Shown here piece by piece: positions 35,534-44,335 of a stretch of DNA of 64,000 nt. The stretch is from Pararcticibacter amylolyticus (GTDB taxonomy: Bacteria; Bacteroidota; Bacteroidia; Sphingobacteriales; Sphingobacteriaceae), in contig NZ_QEAS01000002.1 of NCBI RefSeq assembly GCF_003130405.1, forward strand, positions 155,411-219,410, given 5' to 3'. The position numbers and the translations under genes are program-made. Numbering within the stretch: position 1 is the first letter of the stretch; each line of letters begins with the position of its first letter. A model generated the notes under the pieces. That model did no database searches. It saw nothing but the letters and a program-made list of their open reading frames with translations, and had not been told where the DNA came from.

Positions 35534-36307
35534 TCAATCTGCGAAGATTTCACTCAGGAACGTTTTCATATGTTCCCAGGATCGCCTGGCAGCAGATTCA
35601 TTATACGCAGCGCCTTTAGAATTGTTATCCCCGGCTGAAGGTTCTGTGAATGCATGAACAGCATTAGCATAATAGATCATCTGCCAGTCTGCTTTACGGC
35701 TTTTCATTTCCTCCCTGAAAGCGGCACACTGCGTTTCCGGCACATACGGATCATCTGCTCCATGCAGCACAAGTACCTTAGGCCTGATCACATCCGCTTC
35801 CTGCTTATCTTCTCTTTTATCCAGCCCTCCGTGAAAAGAGACAACTCCCTTAATCGGGAAATTTGCCCTGGCCGCTTCCAGTGCACCGGTTCCGCCAAAG
35901 CAGTAACCGATTACGGCAATGTTGTTCTCATCAGCACCAGCCTCTACCAGCTGTTCAATAGCAGCCTTGATTCTCGAACGGAAAAGATCACGGTTACTTT
36001 TGTAAAAGCCCGAAGTTTTCCCCGCTTCCGCAGTATTCTGCGGTCGCTTGTCAGCGCCGTAAATATCAGCGGCAAAGGCATAATATCCAAGTTCCGAAAG
36101 CCTGGAAGCCGAGGTTTTTATAAAGTCATTGATTCCCGTCCACGCATGGATGATCACCACACCAGGTCGTTTTCCAGTACCCTTTTTGGGTACCGCCAGA
36201 TGGCCTTTCAGAACTGTACCGTTATCTGAATAAGACACATCCTTTTCCTGGGCAAGTCCTGTCAGGCTCATGCTCAGGAGCAGAATACTCAGAACAGATT
36301 TATTCAT
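35534..36307 (-). CDS. secreted dienelactone hydrolase family protein
   Basis: A 257-residue alpha/beta hydrolase with a signal peptide (1-19, ending GLAQ). The nucleophile motif is GYCFGG, with Cys instead of Ser (about residue 134), which is typical of dienelactone hydrolases; the acid is in HGADDPYVP and the His in NAVHAFTEP. The substrate is unlikely to be a dienelactone in a heterotroph such as this; many homologues act as broad carboxylesterases. It is transcribed from a box at 36327 and is upstream of the OmpA gene, so both may form an envelope operon. Confidence 0.87.
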   Translation of the reverse strand: MNKSVLSILLLSMSLTGLAQEKDVSYSDNGTVLKGHLAVPKKGTGKRPGVVIIHAWTGINDFIKTSASRLSELGYYAFAADIYGADKRPQNTAEAGKTSGFYKSNRDLFRSRIKAAIEQLVEAGADENNIAVIGYCFGGTGALEAARANFPIKGVVSFHGGLDKREDKQEADVIRPKVLVLHGADDPYVPETQCAAFREEMKSRKADWQMIYYANAVHAFTEPSAGDNNSKGAAYNESAARRSWEHMKTFLSEIFAD

Positions 36308-36326
36308 AGAAGGTTAATTAGTATTA

Positions 36327-36334
36327 CAAACTTA
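36327..36334 (-). promoter_or_regulatory. -7 box for the dienelactone hydrolase operon
   Basis: TAAGTTTG on the minus strand, an exact consensus match 19 bases before the ATG at 36307. Confidence 0.45.
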
Positions 36335-36386
36335 ACGAATTGTTTTATAAGTTAATCCGGATTAAATACCAGTTTAACATTCTGTA

Positions 36387-37010
36387 TTAAGGAATGTTCA
36401 GATATTTGTGTGTTTGTAAAGAAATTTCCCATTTAGGATTAGCCTTCACATATTCGATGATCATAGGCGTAACTACAGGAGCCTTTGACCATTCAGGCTG
36501 AAGATACAACTTACACCCGGGCGAAACGATCTCTGCGTACTTCTCAGCCCATTCAAAATCACTTTTATTAAAGACAATTACCTTTAATTCTCCAGCCACA
36601 GGCCCGATAGACGGAAGCGGGGCTTTAAACTTTTTCGGCGAAAGGCAGATCCAGTCCCACTGCCCTGAAAGGGGATAGGCCCCCGAAGTTTCAATGAAAG
36701 TTTTTATTCCCAGCGACTGCAGTCCGGATGTCAGAGGTTCAAGGTTATACATCAGGGGTTCGCCACCGGTAATCACCACTGCTTTTCCCGGATACATGGA
36801 CGCATTTTCAATGATCCGGCTGACGGGCGTCAGAGGATGAAGTTCAGCATCCCAGCTTTCTTTAACGTCGCACCAGTGGCAACCAACATCACATCCCCCA
36901 AGCCTGATAAAATAAGCCGCTTTTCCACTATGATAGCCTTCACCCTGGATAGTGTAAAACTCTTCCATTAATGGTAAGACCGATCCGTCCTCTGGTACTT
37001 GATTTGTCAT
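36387..37010 (-). CDS. queE: 7-carboxy-7-deazaguanine synthase
   Basis: A 207-residue radical-SAM enzyme for the third step of the deazaguanine (queuosine precursor) pathway. The substrate block YTIQGEGYHSGKAAYFIR precedes the cluster-binding cysteines C40, C44 and C47 (C-x3-C-x2-C, the QueE variant). VITGGEPLMY is the SAM-binding glycine-rich motif. Length is normal. QueE makes the 7-carboxy-7-deazaguanine that is later converted to queuosine; QueG at 59254 acts last in that route. No other que gene is adjacent. Confidence 0.94.
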   Translation of the reverse strand: MTNQVPEDGSVLPLMEEFYTIQGEGYHSGKAAYFIRLGGCDVGCHWCDVKESWDAELHPLTPVSRIIENASMYPGKAVVITGGEPLMYNLEPLTSGLQSLGIKTFIETSGAYPLSGQWDWICLSPKKFKAPLPSIGPVAGELKVIVFNKSDFEWAEKYAEIVSPGCKLYLQPEWSKAPVVTPMIIEYVKANPKWEISLQTHKYLNIP

Positions 37011-37018
37011 GAAGGGTG

Positions 37019-37026
37019 CAAATATA
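37019..37026 (-). promoter_or_regulatory. -7 box for queE
   Basis: TATATTTG on the minus strand, exact match, 8 bases before the ATG at 37010; a near-leaderless transcript is expected. Confidence 0.5.
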
Positions 37027-37150
37027 CCGATAGTTTCTGTTGATGACTAAACAGACGCATAAAATTGCAGCAGAATGATGTTATTTAGCAAATGCGAAAA
37101 CTTAATACTTGCCCGTCCGGTTATATCATTGGGAAACATACATTCTTCAA

Positions 37151-37588
37151 ATGATAAATATTCAGGAAATAGATAAGCTGACAGAGCAGTTTTATAAAGG
37201 CATCAGCTTCAGCCAGGAACATTATCCGCAATTCGATCAGCTCGGGGAACTTTTTTTCGGTGCCGGAAAACTCATAGACAATAATTACGACAAGCCTATC
37301 GACTTTACGCTGCAAAGCTATATCCAGGCTGTTATGCGTCAGATTGAAGATGGAAATGCCTCATTCTATTCCCAGCAGGAAATATCGGATACAACTGAGG
37401 TATTTGGAAATACGGCCCAGAGGATCAGCGTTTATGAATATTCGTTTACAGCAGAAACCCAGCAGCCATGGAAAAAAGGGGTGAACTATATCCAGTTCAT
37501 CTTTACGGAAGGAAAATGGCAGATCGTTTCGATGGTGTGGACAGACGAAACCGAAGAGTTCTCAATTCCCGAAACCTATTTAATATAA
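37151..37588 (+). CDS. NTF2/SnoaL-like small protein
   Basis: I chose the ATG at 37151 (145 residues); an in-frame ATG 42 bases upstream is possible. The protein has an alternating helix-strand pattern (INIQEIDKLTEQFYKGI, DFTLQSYIQAVMRQIEDG, VNYIQFIFTEGKWQIVSMVW) typical of the cone-shaped NTF2-like fold used for small-molecule binding or polyketide cyclisation. There is no signal peptide. I do not know its ligand. Single gene in a divergent position to queE. Confidence 0.65.
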   Translation: MINIQEIDKLTEQFYKGISFSQEHYPQFDQLGELFFGAGKLIDNNYDKPIDFTLQSYIQAVMRQIEDGNASFYSQQEISDTTEVFGNTAQRISVYEYSFTAETQQPWKKGVNYIQFIFTEGKWQIVSMVWTDETEEFSIPETYLI

Positions 37589-37610
37589 TAAATAAAGGTT
37601 AAATGGCCTA

Positions 37611-37659
37611 AAACAAACCAAACCGTCCCGATCTCCTGAAGGATGATCAAAGACGGTTT
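37611..37659 (-). terminator. terminator after folD
   Basis: AACCGTC (37621-37627) pairs with GACGGTT (37652-37658). Read on the minus strand, the second arm is followed by a T-rich run ending TTTGTTTT. It lies between folD (ends 37680, minus) and the NTF2-like gene (ends 37588, plus). Confidence 0.5.
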
Positions 37660-37679
37660 AACTTGAGGATATTATGATC

Positions 37680-38561
37680 CTATTTATAAATTTCCTTCTT
37701 AGCCGAAGCCAGCGTGTTCCTGAGCAATCCAACAATGGTCATTAAACCTACACCACCCGGTACAGGGGTGATCCAGGATGCTTTGGGAGCTACATGATCA
37801 AAATCTACATCCCCATACAACTTATATCCCGACCGGGTTGATTCAGATACTTCCCGGTTGATTCCTACATCAATGATAACAGCTCCATCTTTCACCATAT
37901 CCGCTGTTATAAAATTCTTCCTTCCTATAGCAGCTACGATGATATCGGCAGATCGCACCATTTCACTCAGGTTAGCAGTTCTGCTGTGGGTCAGCGTCAC
38001 TGTACAGTTTCCCGGATAAGCGTTGCGGGCCAGTAGGATACTCATGGGACTTCCGACAATATTGCTTCTCCCTACCACAACACAATGCTTCCCGGCTGTT
38101 TCAATTTTATATTCCTCGAGCATCAGAAGGATTCCGTAAGGAGTGGCAGGAATAAAGCAGGGGAGGTTACGCATCATTCTTCCCAGGTTAACCGGGTGGA
38201 ATCCGTCAACGTCCTTCCTGTAATCTATCTTTTCGGTAACCTTCTCTGGGTCAATATGCTTAGGCAGGGGAAGCTGTACAATTAGTCCGTCAACCCCCGG
38301 ATCCTGGTTAATCTCATCTATTTTATTAAGCAACTCGGCTTCTGTAACTGTTTCTTCGTAGCGGACTAAAGAGGATTTAAACCCAACTTTCTCACAGTTT
38401 TTCATTTTGCTGGCAACATAGGTCTCACTTCCTCCGTCATGGCCTACCAGGATTGCCACAAGATGAGGCTTCCTGCCGGACACAGCCAACACGGATGCTG
38501 CTTCTTCCGCTATTTCCAGTTTAAGTTTTTCTGCTACAAATTTTCCGTCTAGTAATTGCAT
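37680..38561 (-). CDS. folD: bifunctional methylenetetrahydrofolate dehydrogenase/cyclohydrolase
   Basis: A 293-residue FolD. The family blocks [14 protein letters not shown] with the catalytic Lys, [11 protein letters not shown], and [16 protein letters not shown] with the NADP loop are all present, and [11 protein letters not shown] is the conserved tail. It interconverts 5,10-methylene- and 10-formyl-tetrahydrofolate for purine and methionine synthesis. It lies 27 bases after lepA on the same strand. Confidence 0.96.
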   Translation of the reverse strand: MQLLDGKFVAEKLKLEIAEEAASVLAVSGRKPHLVAILVGHDGGSETYVASKMKNCEKVGFKSSLVRYEETVTEAELLNKIDEINQDPGVDGLIVQLPLPKHIDPEKVTEKIDYRKDVDGFHPVNLGRMMRNLPCFIPATPYGILLMLEEYKIETAGKHCVVVGRSNIVGSPMSILLARNAYPGNCTVTLTHSRTANLSEMVRSADIIVAAIGRKNFITADMVKDGAVIIDVGINREVSESTRSGYKLYGDVDFDHVAPKASWITPVPGGVGLMTIVGLLRNTLASAKKEIYK

Positions 38562-38588
38562 GTATATGAACTTGGAGATGTTAAAAAA

Positions 38589-40376
38589 TTAATCCAACTT
38601 TAGAACTGCCATAAATGCCGACTGCGGGATCTCAACATTTCCAACCTGCCGCATACGTTTCTTTCCCTTCTTCTGTTTCTCAAGGAGTTTCCGCTTACGG
38701 GAGATATCCCCACCGTAACATTTCGCGGTAACATCCTTTCGCAGCGCCCGCACATTTTCCCTGGCGATAACCTTTGCGCCGATAGAGGCCTGAATAGCAA
38801 TTTCAAACTGCTGGCGGGGAAGCAGCTCCTTCAGTTTCTCGCAGATCTTTTTCCCGAAATCATACGAGTTACTCCTGTGGATCAGGGACGAAAGAGCATC
38901 TACCGGCTCACCATTGAGCTTTATATCTAGACGTACAAGGTCTGATTGCCGGTACCCGATCTGGTGATAATCAAACGACGCATACCCTTTGGATATCGTC
39001 TTCAGTCGGTCGTAGAAGTCGAATACAATTTCTCCCATTGGCATTTCGAACACCAGTTCCACGCGGTCGGATGTCAGGTAAGACTGATTAACAATAATTC
39101 CGCGTTTTTGGATACAAAGGGACATCACAGGTCCTACAAAGTCAGACTTTGTGATAATGTTTGCCTTAATATAGGGTTCTTCTACGAACTCAAGCTTGCT
39201 TGGGTCAGGGAGATCGGAAGGATTATTCACGATAATAACATCCTCTTTGGTCGTGTAGGCCATATAGGAAACGTTCGGTACTGTCGTGATAACGGTCATA
39301 TCAAATTCCCGTTCCAGCCTTTCCTGTATGATCTCCATGTGCAGCATGCCAAGGAAACCACAACGGAATCCAAAACCAAGGGCGGCAGACGACTCCGGCT
39401 CAAACACGATGGACGCGTCGTTAAGCTGAAGCTTATGCATACTTTCACGGAGCTCTTCAAAATCCTCGGTATCAACAGGGTAGATACCGGCAAATACCAT
39501 CGGCTTTACCTCTTCGAATCCCTGAATCGCTTCCTTTGCAGGCCTTTCCACGTGAGTGATCGTATCTCCGACCTTTACTTCCCTGGCTTCCTTAATACCG
39601 GATATAATGTACCCCACGTCTCCGGTTTTGATGCTGTCTTTGGGTTGTTGATTCAGTTTTAAAATACCTACCTCATCAGCAATGTACTCTTTGCCGGTAG
39701 CAATGAACTTAACCTTATCGTTTTTCCGGATCTCGCCGTTTACTACTTTAAAATAAGCAATGATTCCCCGGAATGAATTGAATACCGAATCGAAAATGAG
39801 AGCCTGAAGTTCGCCTCCCGGATCTCCCTGGGGAGCCGGCACACGATCGATGATAGCTCTTAAGATATCAAGCACCCCCATACCTGTTTTACCCGACGCC
39901 GGAATGATCTCTTCACGTTTGCAGCCGATAAGCTCAATGATCTGATCTTTCACTTCTTCGGGCATTGCACCCGGAAGATCCATTTTATTTAATATGGGGA
40001 TGATTTCAAGATCATGCTCAAGTGCCAGATAAAGGTTTGAAATCGTTTGCGCCTGAATCCCCTGTGAAGCATCCACTATCAGCAAAGCTCCTTCGCAGGC
40101 TGCGATAGATCTCGACACTTCATAGGAAAAGTCCACATGTCCCGGTGTGTCAATAAGATTTAAAACATATTCCTGACCATCCAGCTTATAATTCATTTGT
40201 ATCGCGTGGCTCTTAATGGTAATGCCACGTTCCCGTTCCAAATCCATATCATCGAGAAGCTGAGCTTGCGCTTCACGTTGCGTAATGGTATTCGTATATT
40301 CGAGCAATCGATCCGCCAGCGTACTTTTTCCGTGATCGATATGTGCTATGATGCAAAAATTCCGGATATGTTTCAT
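38589..40376 (-). CDS. lepA: elongation factor 4 (translation GTPase)
   Basis: A full-length, 595-residue LepA. GTPase motifs: [13 protein letters not shown] (G1, residues 11-23), RGITIKS (G2), DTPGHVDF (G3, about 78-85), NKMDL (G4). The EF-G-like domains follow, and the C-terminus contains the LepA-specific CTD with [20 protein letters not shown]. It back-translocates or remodels stalled ribosomes and helps assembly under stress. The -7 box lies 8 bases before the ATG. Confidence 0.97.
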   Translation of the reverse strand: MKHIRNFCIIAHIDHGKSTLADRLLEYTNTITQREAQAQLLDDMDLERERGITIKSHAIQMNYKLDGQEYVLNLIDTPGHVDFSYEVSRSIAACEGALLIVDASQGIQAQTISNLYLALEHDLEIIPILNKMDLPGAMPEEVKDQIIELIGCKREEIIPASGKTGMGVLDILRAIIDRVPAPQGDPGGELQALIFDSVFNSFRGIIAYFKVVNGEIRKNDKVKFIATGKEYIADEVGILKLNQQPKDSIKTGDVGYIISGIKEAREVKVGDTITHVERPAKEAIQGFEEVKPMVFAGIYPVDTEDFEELRESMHKLQLNDASIVFEPESSAALGFGFRCGFLGMLHMEIIQERLEREFDMTVITTVPNVSYMAYTTKEDVIIVNNPSDLPDPSKLEFVEEPYIKANIITKSDFVGPVMSLCIQKRGIIVNQSYLTSDRVELVFEMPMGEIVFDFYDRLKTISKGYASFDYHQIGYRQSDLVRLDIKLNGEPVDALSSLIHRSNSYDFGKKICEKLKELLPRQQFEIAIQASIGAKVIARENVRALRKDVTAKCYGGDISRKRKLLEKQKKGKKRMRQVGNVEIPQSAFMAVLKLD

Positions 40377-40384
40377 TCGAACCG

Positions 40385-40392
40385 CAAAGATA
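40385..40392 (-). promoter_or_regulatory. -7 box for lepA
   Basis: TATCTTTG on the minus strand, exact match, 8 bases before the lepA ATG. No TTG is at the upstream spacing. Confidence 0.45.
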
Positions 40393-40435
40393 ATTTTTTG
40401 AATTCATATTTTAATGATGTCCCAGCCATAAGAAT

Positions 40436-41329
40436 ATGTATATAAAAGCAGAAACAATGGAGGTTATTAATCAGTCACTTAAATTGATAACTAACGTGAA
40501 CGAACCTGTCATCGTCGAGTTCCCCGTTAGCGGAGGCAGTATCAATTCATGTTATAAACTGCGTGCCGGCAAACAATGTTTTTTTCTGAAAATAAATGAT
40601 TCACGAAAATACCCGGAAATGTTCCTGAAAGAAGCAGAGGGACTGAAAACAATACGCAGCACAAACGCGATCAATGTGCCCGCCGTTATCGCACAGGGCA
40701 CAGCGGGAATAGAACAGTATCTGATTTTGAACTGGGTAGAAGAAAAGACAGGAAGTCGCCAGGCCTGGGAGAAGCTCGGAGAGAACCTTGCAAAGATGCA
40801 CCAGGTGAGCTCGCACAGCTTCGGTCTCGGTTACGGCAATTATATGGGATCCCTGGGTCAATCAAATAAACGTCACAAGTCATGGGCGTCCTTTTTTATC
40901 AACGAAAGACTTATCCCACAGGTTCAGATGGCAACCAAAAAACACCTATTAGACAGCACCTTAACTGATAAATTTAACCTACTGTACGATATGCTACCTG
41001 AATTGTTTCCGGAGGAAGCGCCTTCATTAATACACGGAGACCTGTGGAGCGGAAACTATATAATTACAGAGGGCGGGGAGCCCGTGCTGATAGATCCTGC
41101 AATTTCTTTTGGCCACAGGGAATTTGATATCGCAATGACCACGTTATTTGGCGGCTTCAACCAATCATTTTACGACAGCTACAATAACGCCTTTCCGCTG
41201 CAAAAGGGCTGGCAGGAAAGGTTACCGCTGTGGAATTTATATCCCTTGCTGATCCACTTAAACCTGTTCGGCATATCCTATCTTTCAGCAATCAAAAGCA
41301 GTCTTGCAAAGTACGATCGCACGAAATAG
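40436..41329 (+). CDS. fructosamine kinase family protein
   Basis: A 297-residue kinase of the FN3K-like family (aminoglycoside phosphotransferase fold). The N-lobe has VSGGSINSCYKL and the ATP lysine in CFFLKIND; the catalytic loop is LIHGDLWSGNYI (about 197-208) and the metal-binding acid is in PVLIDPAISFGHREFDIAM. Family members phosphorylate fructosamine or related ketosamine adducts so that they fall off proteins. ATGs at 40436 and 40457 are both possible starts; I used the upstream one. Single gene, divergent from lepA. Confidence 0.87.
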   Translation: MYIKAETMEVINQSLKLITNVNEPVIVEFPVSGGSINSCYKLRAGKQCFFLKINDSRKYPEMFLKEAEGLKTIRSTNAINVPAVIAQGTAGIEQYLILNWVEEKTGSRQAWEKLGENLAKMHQVSSHSFGLGYGNYMGSLGQSNKRHKSWASFFINERLIPQVQMATKKHLLDSTLTDKFNLLYDMLPELFPEEAPSLIHGDLWSGNYIITEGGEPVLIDPAISFGHREFDIAMTTLFGGFNQSFYDSYNNAFPLQKGWQERLPLWNLYPLLIHLNLFGISYLSAIKSSLAKYDRTK

Positions 41330-41457
41330 CAGGAGATTTACACCAAATAATGGCATTTATATACTAAGCTAACCTAAATAATAGCTTTAATTACTGTCTC
41401 TACGGGAACCCATAATTTAGCTCAACCCTTCTCCAATATCTTTATCAAAAAAAAGTC

Positions 41458-41679
41458 ATGGAAGAAAGAATGATCGAACTCCTATTCGAAGGAAAGACGC
41501 AGGCAGAGATTGCCGACATTTTAAAAATAGAAGGATATAAGCCTAATTGTCTGAGTTCTATTGAAAAGCTCCTTAAAAAAGTAAGGGCGAAGCATGGTGC
41601 CAATACGATGTTTCATCTAGGGGTAATACTGGCTAGGACAGTAGCCAAAGGCAAGAAGCAATCTAAACAATCTCTTTAA
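41458..41679 (+). CDS. standalone LuxR-type HTH protein, 73 residues
   Basis: A small DNA-binding protein with the LuxR/sigma-region-4 pattern IELLFEGKTQAEIADILKIE for the first part, then an insertion and IEKLLKKVRAKHGANTMFHLGVIL as the recognition helix and following helix. It has no receiver or ligand domain, so it probably binds DNA constitutively or needs a partner. It opens the AT-rich accessory patch beside a transposase; small HTH proteins of this kind are common on mobile elements. Confidence 0.7.
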   Translation: MEERMIELLFEGKTQAEIADILKIEGYKPNCLSSIEKLLKKVRAKHGANTMFHLGVILARTVAKGKKQSKQSL

Positions 41680-41744
41680 ATAAATGAGTATATTTGACTT
41701 AATAAAAAATATCTTATGATATGTTGGTTAACCTGATTGTCACT

Positions 41745-41779
41745 AAAAAGCCGGAGCGTCTTGTTAAACTATCTCCGGC
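41745..41779 (-). terminator. terminator after the 36-residue minus-strand gene
   Basis: On the minus strand GCCGGAG (41779-41773) pairs with CTCCGGC (41756-41750), followed by TTTTT (41749-41745). It starts 11 bases after the small gene's stop codon at 41791. Confidence 0.7.
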
Positions 41780-41790
41780 CTCCTTAAGGG

Positions 41791-41901
41791 TTATGATCCC
41801 TTTTTAGGATTTCGTTTTGAACGAAGGTAATATGCGCTACCATTTTTCAGGTCGCGGCGATATACCCGTTCAAACTTGGTTGGTTTTTTAGCGTGAGCCA
41901 T
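41791..41901 (-). CDS. 36-residue basic protein
   Basis: A very short ORF starting ATG at 41901 and ending TAA at 41791. The product is strongly basic (starts MAHAKKPTKFERVYRRD, ends KRNPKKGS; about 12 Lys/Arg of 36) with two Tyr-Arg/Tyr-Leu segments. No membrane segment. The case for a real gene: an intrinsic terminator begins 11 bases after the stop on the same strand, and the region has no other minus-strand gene. I do not recognise a family; a nucleic-acid-binding or ribosome-linked small protein would be inference. Confidence 0.5.
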   Translation of the reverse strand: MAHAKKPTKFERVYRRDLKNGSAYYLRSKRNPKKGS

Positions 41902-42029
41902 ATTATCCAAGTTGAATTTAACCATATTGGACTGACATCAGGCCGCGTCCTTTCGGCTTCTTCATTTACCGATTGGACGCAAAACCAACTCTTTAAACTT
42001 AAAAATTATTATTAGTACTTTATTATACG

Positions 42030-42947
42030 ATGTTACCAGAGTTTAAAACCATTTACGATCTCGTAAAAAGATTCCCAGATGAAAGGTCTTGCCATCAATA
42101 TTTAGCATCCAGACGTTGGAACGGTTATATGACATGTCCACATGAAGGATGTGAAGGGGACGAATGTTACGTATTTAAGGACGGTATACGATATAAATGC
42201 AAGTCTTGCAATAGAATATACACAGCACGTACCGGGACAGTATTTGAGAGCAGTAAAATCCCTCTAGCAAGATGGTTTATAGCTATCTATTTGATCATGC
42301 ATAAGCGCGGTATTAGCTCTGTACAGCTTGCAAAGGATATAGGGGTAACACAGAAGACAGCATGGTTCGTATTACACCGTCTAAGGTCTGTATTAGCGAA
42401 TGAACCAGCAGAACAGTTGTCGGGAGTGGTAGAGATTGATGAAACATTTGTAGGAGGCAAAAGCCGGTTTAGGCATAAAGATAAACGGGTTAAGTATAAT
42501 CCCGGAAGAGGATGGATAGATAAGACTCCTGTATTGGGGATGCTTCAGAGAGGAGGAAAAGTTAAAGCATCTGTGATCCCCAACGTTTTAATGCTAACCA
42601 TACAAAAACAAATGCTTATACATGTAAGAGGAGGTAGTGATGTTATGGGAGACGGATTTAACGGGTACAGGGCATTGAATAAACATTACGAACTTCAGTG
42701 TTGTGATCATGGAAAGGGAATATACGGAATAGGTGAAGTACACACGAATGGGATAGAAAACTTCTGGTCACATTTTAAGCGGCATATTGGGGGTACACAT
42801 ATAAAGGTTAGCCGGAAGCATTTGGACAAATACGTTCAGGAAAGCGTTTTTCGTTATAATTACCGTAACTTAGGCATCCAAGAACAGTTTGAAACGATAG
42901 TCTCTAATATGGGTTGCAGGTTGAAATATAAAGACTTAATAGCATGA
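42030..42947 (+). mobile_element. IS1595-family (ISXO2-like) transposase
   Basis: A 305-residue transposase. N-terminal zinc ribbon with C36, C41, C57 and C60 (MTCPHEGCEGDE, YKCKSCNRIYTA), an HTH-like helix pair (GISSVQLAKDIGVTQKTAWF), and a DDE-type core: VVEIDETFVGGK (first D, about 135), MGDGFNGYRAL (second D, about 208), and HTNGIENFWSHFKRHIGG (about 238, with the N/E of this family). The protein is full length and undisrupted, so the element may be active. Terminal inverted repeats could not be recognised by eye. The stop codon overlaps the start of a 51-residue ORF. Confidence 0.9.
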
Positions 42948-43099
42948 AAAAGAAGATCAGGAAAACCAATACTATTAAAAAAGAGGAAGGGTTATTATTA
43001 GAGCCGCCAAAGCAAAAAGAATCCCCAAAGCAGAGCAGTGGGGATAAAGCATTCGATGAAGCGATAGACAGGTTACTGTTCCCTAAAAAGGAGAAGTAG
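42944..43099 (+). CDS. 51-residue passenger ORF coupled to the transposase
   Basis: Starts at 42944, so that ATGA overlaps the transposase stop (TGA 42945-42947), and ends TAG at 43097-43099. The product is basic and polar (starts MKKKIRKTNTIKKEEGLLLE, ends EAIDRLLFPKKEK) with an amphipathic C-terminal helix. The ATGA overlap implies translational coupling to the transposase. No family recognised. It overlaps the 3' end of the convergent membrane-protein gene by 17 bases. Confidence 0.6.
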   Translation: MKKKIRKTNTIKKEEGLLLEPPKQKESPKQSSGDKAFDEAIDRLLFPKKEK

Positions 43100-43754
43100 G
43101 CATTCTGATAAAGTTCCCAAGTATTCCTAAGTATCTTATATCTTTATAAGAATATACCGAAAACACCAATCCGTTAAATTCTCTTCCAACCCCATCATAA
43201 TGTGATTTATGAAGATAGGAGGTAAAAGAACTCCTAGATGGATTCGTAAGGATTAAAACTAGTAATATCCCCATTATTATATATTTTGATCTTTGGCTAA
43301 TAGATGATTTTTTAGGCACGGACATATATTCTTCTTCGTAATTTCTGCTCATTTCCCTATTTACATTGGCAACGGCCTTAACATTGATTTTTTGTCCGTA
43401 CCAGAAGAAGATATAGAGAAAAGAAAAAACTATCTGAACCCATTTAGGGATACTATTATCCAGATAAAAATCCTCCCGGTAGCAATTAGAAATAAATGCT
43501 AAAACCAATAGAATGAGCCAACAGTAAAAGAATATCATTGTCTCCATTCTTCTGAAAGAATAAGGAAATATTAACATGTAAGCCACTGTCTTGTAAATCA
43601 AAAGGCCACATATTAATATAGAAGAAATAGCTGCTAGGGCGTGGGGAAAGGTAATAAATAGCCAATTTGAAAAAAGCTGGATAATAAAATTGCCAAATGT
43701 AAAAACTAGCAGGGATAATAGAATAGATACTATTCCGGTGAGCAGAACCTTCAT
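43083..43754 (-). CDS. multi-pass membrane protein of unknown function
   Basis: A 223-residue protein with about five hydrophobic segments (roughly 4-26, 38-62, 72-90, 105-122 and 155-173), a charged cytoplasmic loop around RNYEEEYMSVPKKSS, and a soluble C-terminal 50 residues. I do not recognise a family. Base composition is clearly more AT-rich than the core genes around it. A 74-base inverted-repeat structure with a following T-run lies 18 bases before its start, so expression may be attenuated. It is convergent with the transposase passenger ORF, overlapping it by 17 bases. Confidence 0.55.
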   Translation of the reverse strand: MKVLLTGIVSILLSLLVFTFGNFIIQLFSNWLFITFPHALAAISSILICGLLIYKTVAYMLIFPYSFRRMETMIFFYCWLILLVLAFISNCYREDFYLDNSIPKWVQIVFSFLYIFFWYGQKINVKAVANVNREMSRNYEEEYMSVPKKSSISQRSKYIIMGILLVLILTNPSRSSFTSYLHKSHYDGVGREFNGLVFSVYSYKDIRYLGILGNFIRMPTSPF

Positions 43755-43772
43755 ATTGTCGTAATTTGAGTT

Positions 43773-43852
43773 AAAAAAATGGCGCAGCTAGAAATTCTTC
43801 AGCTACTCAGGGTTACGACGCCCTACCACGCATAAAGATACAGCTACGCCAT
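43773..43852 (-). ncRNA. structured leader or small RNA ending in an intrinsic terminator
   Basis: On the minus strand, ATGGCGTAGCT (43852-43842) pairs with AGCTGCGCCAT (43789-43779), 11 bp with one G-U pair, around a 52-base branched insert that holds at least one more stem (AGGG/CCCT) and a second AGCT. Seven T residues follow directly (43779-43773). It ends 18 bases before the membrane-protein ATG at 43754. It is either an attenuator in that gene's leader or the 3' end of a small RNA. It does not have a tRNA T-arm. Confidence 0.5.
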
Positions 43853-44008
43853 GACAGCGTACTAAATGATCTATATTGCGTGGGCTATCGAGGTCGTAAT
43901 TCGAGCAGCAATAAATTATCAGTACAAGTTTTTTATTTTATGTTATATAGTTTCAAACAATACAGCGAAAGTATAAATCAATTTATTCACTTCAAAATTT
44001 AAAAAATC

Positions 44009-44335
44009 ATGGAAAGATTACAGTCCATCAAACAACAGTATGAGGCACTATTGGTAAAAATAGAAGCCTTAATAGAAGAAGAAGCAAACAAGCTCCCCCA
44101 AGGACTTATTGTAGAAATATGCCAAACTTACGTGCCTGGGTTCGCAAAAGGAAAATATTTCAATTTTGCCATGCACATTAATCTGGGAGAGATAGATCAG
44201 GATGTTCTTCAAGAAATTGAAAAAGAGAGAGCCAGTCGAAGGGCAGATCCGGCTTCCAACTATCCAGATCAAAAGCAACTACCACATCGAATTCAGACTG
44301 ATGCCGGTATATATCAAAGGAGGACAGATTCTTGA
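44009..44335 (+). CDS. hypothetical protein, 108 residues (overlaps an opposed ORF)
   Basis: The first 70 residues look like a protein: a coiled-coil-like helix (MERLQSIKQQYEALLVKIEA and a Glu-rich end) and two hydrophobic strand-like segments (GLIVEICQTYVPGF, FNFAMHINLG). The last 35 residues are polar and less protein-like, possibly read-through of an overlapping gene or a frameshift. It overlaps the minus-strand ORF 44178-44474 by 158 bases, so at least one boundary is doubtful. No family recognised. Confidence 0.45.
   Translation: MERLQSIKQQYEALLVKIEALIEEEANKLPQGLIVEICQTYVPGFAKGKYFNFAMHINLGEIDQDVLQEIEKERASRRADPASNYPDQKQLPHRIQTDAGIYQRRTDS

Noticed and set aside
35654..36229. 191-residue plus-strand ORF
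   Set aside because: Antisense to the dienelactone hydrolase, which has a signal peptide and intact catalytic motifs.
38946..39662. 238-residue plus-strand ORF
   Set aside because: Antisense shadow of lepA; it has no family-like motifs.
41902..42029. left terminal inverted repeat of the IS1595 element
   Set aside because: A GCGTCC/GGACGC pair (41945-41980) is present, but no matching sequence was found to the right of the passenger ORF.
43779..43852. tRNA-like or tmRNA-like fold
   Set aside because: The outer stem resembles an acceptor stem, but there is no T-arm TTCRA loop or anticodon arm of the right size.
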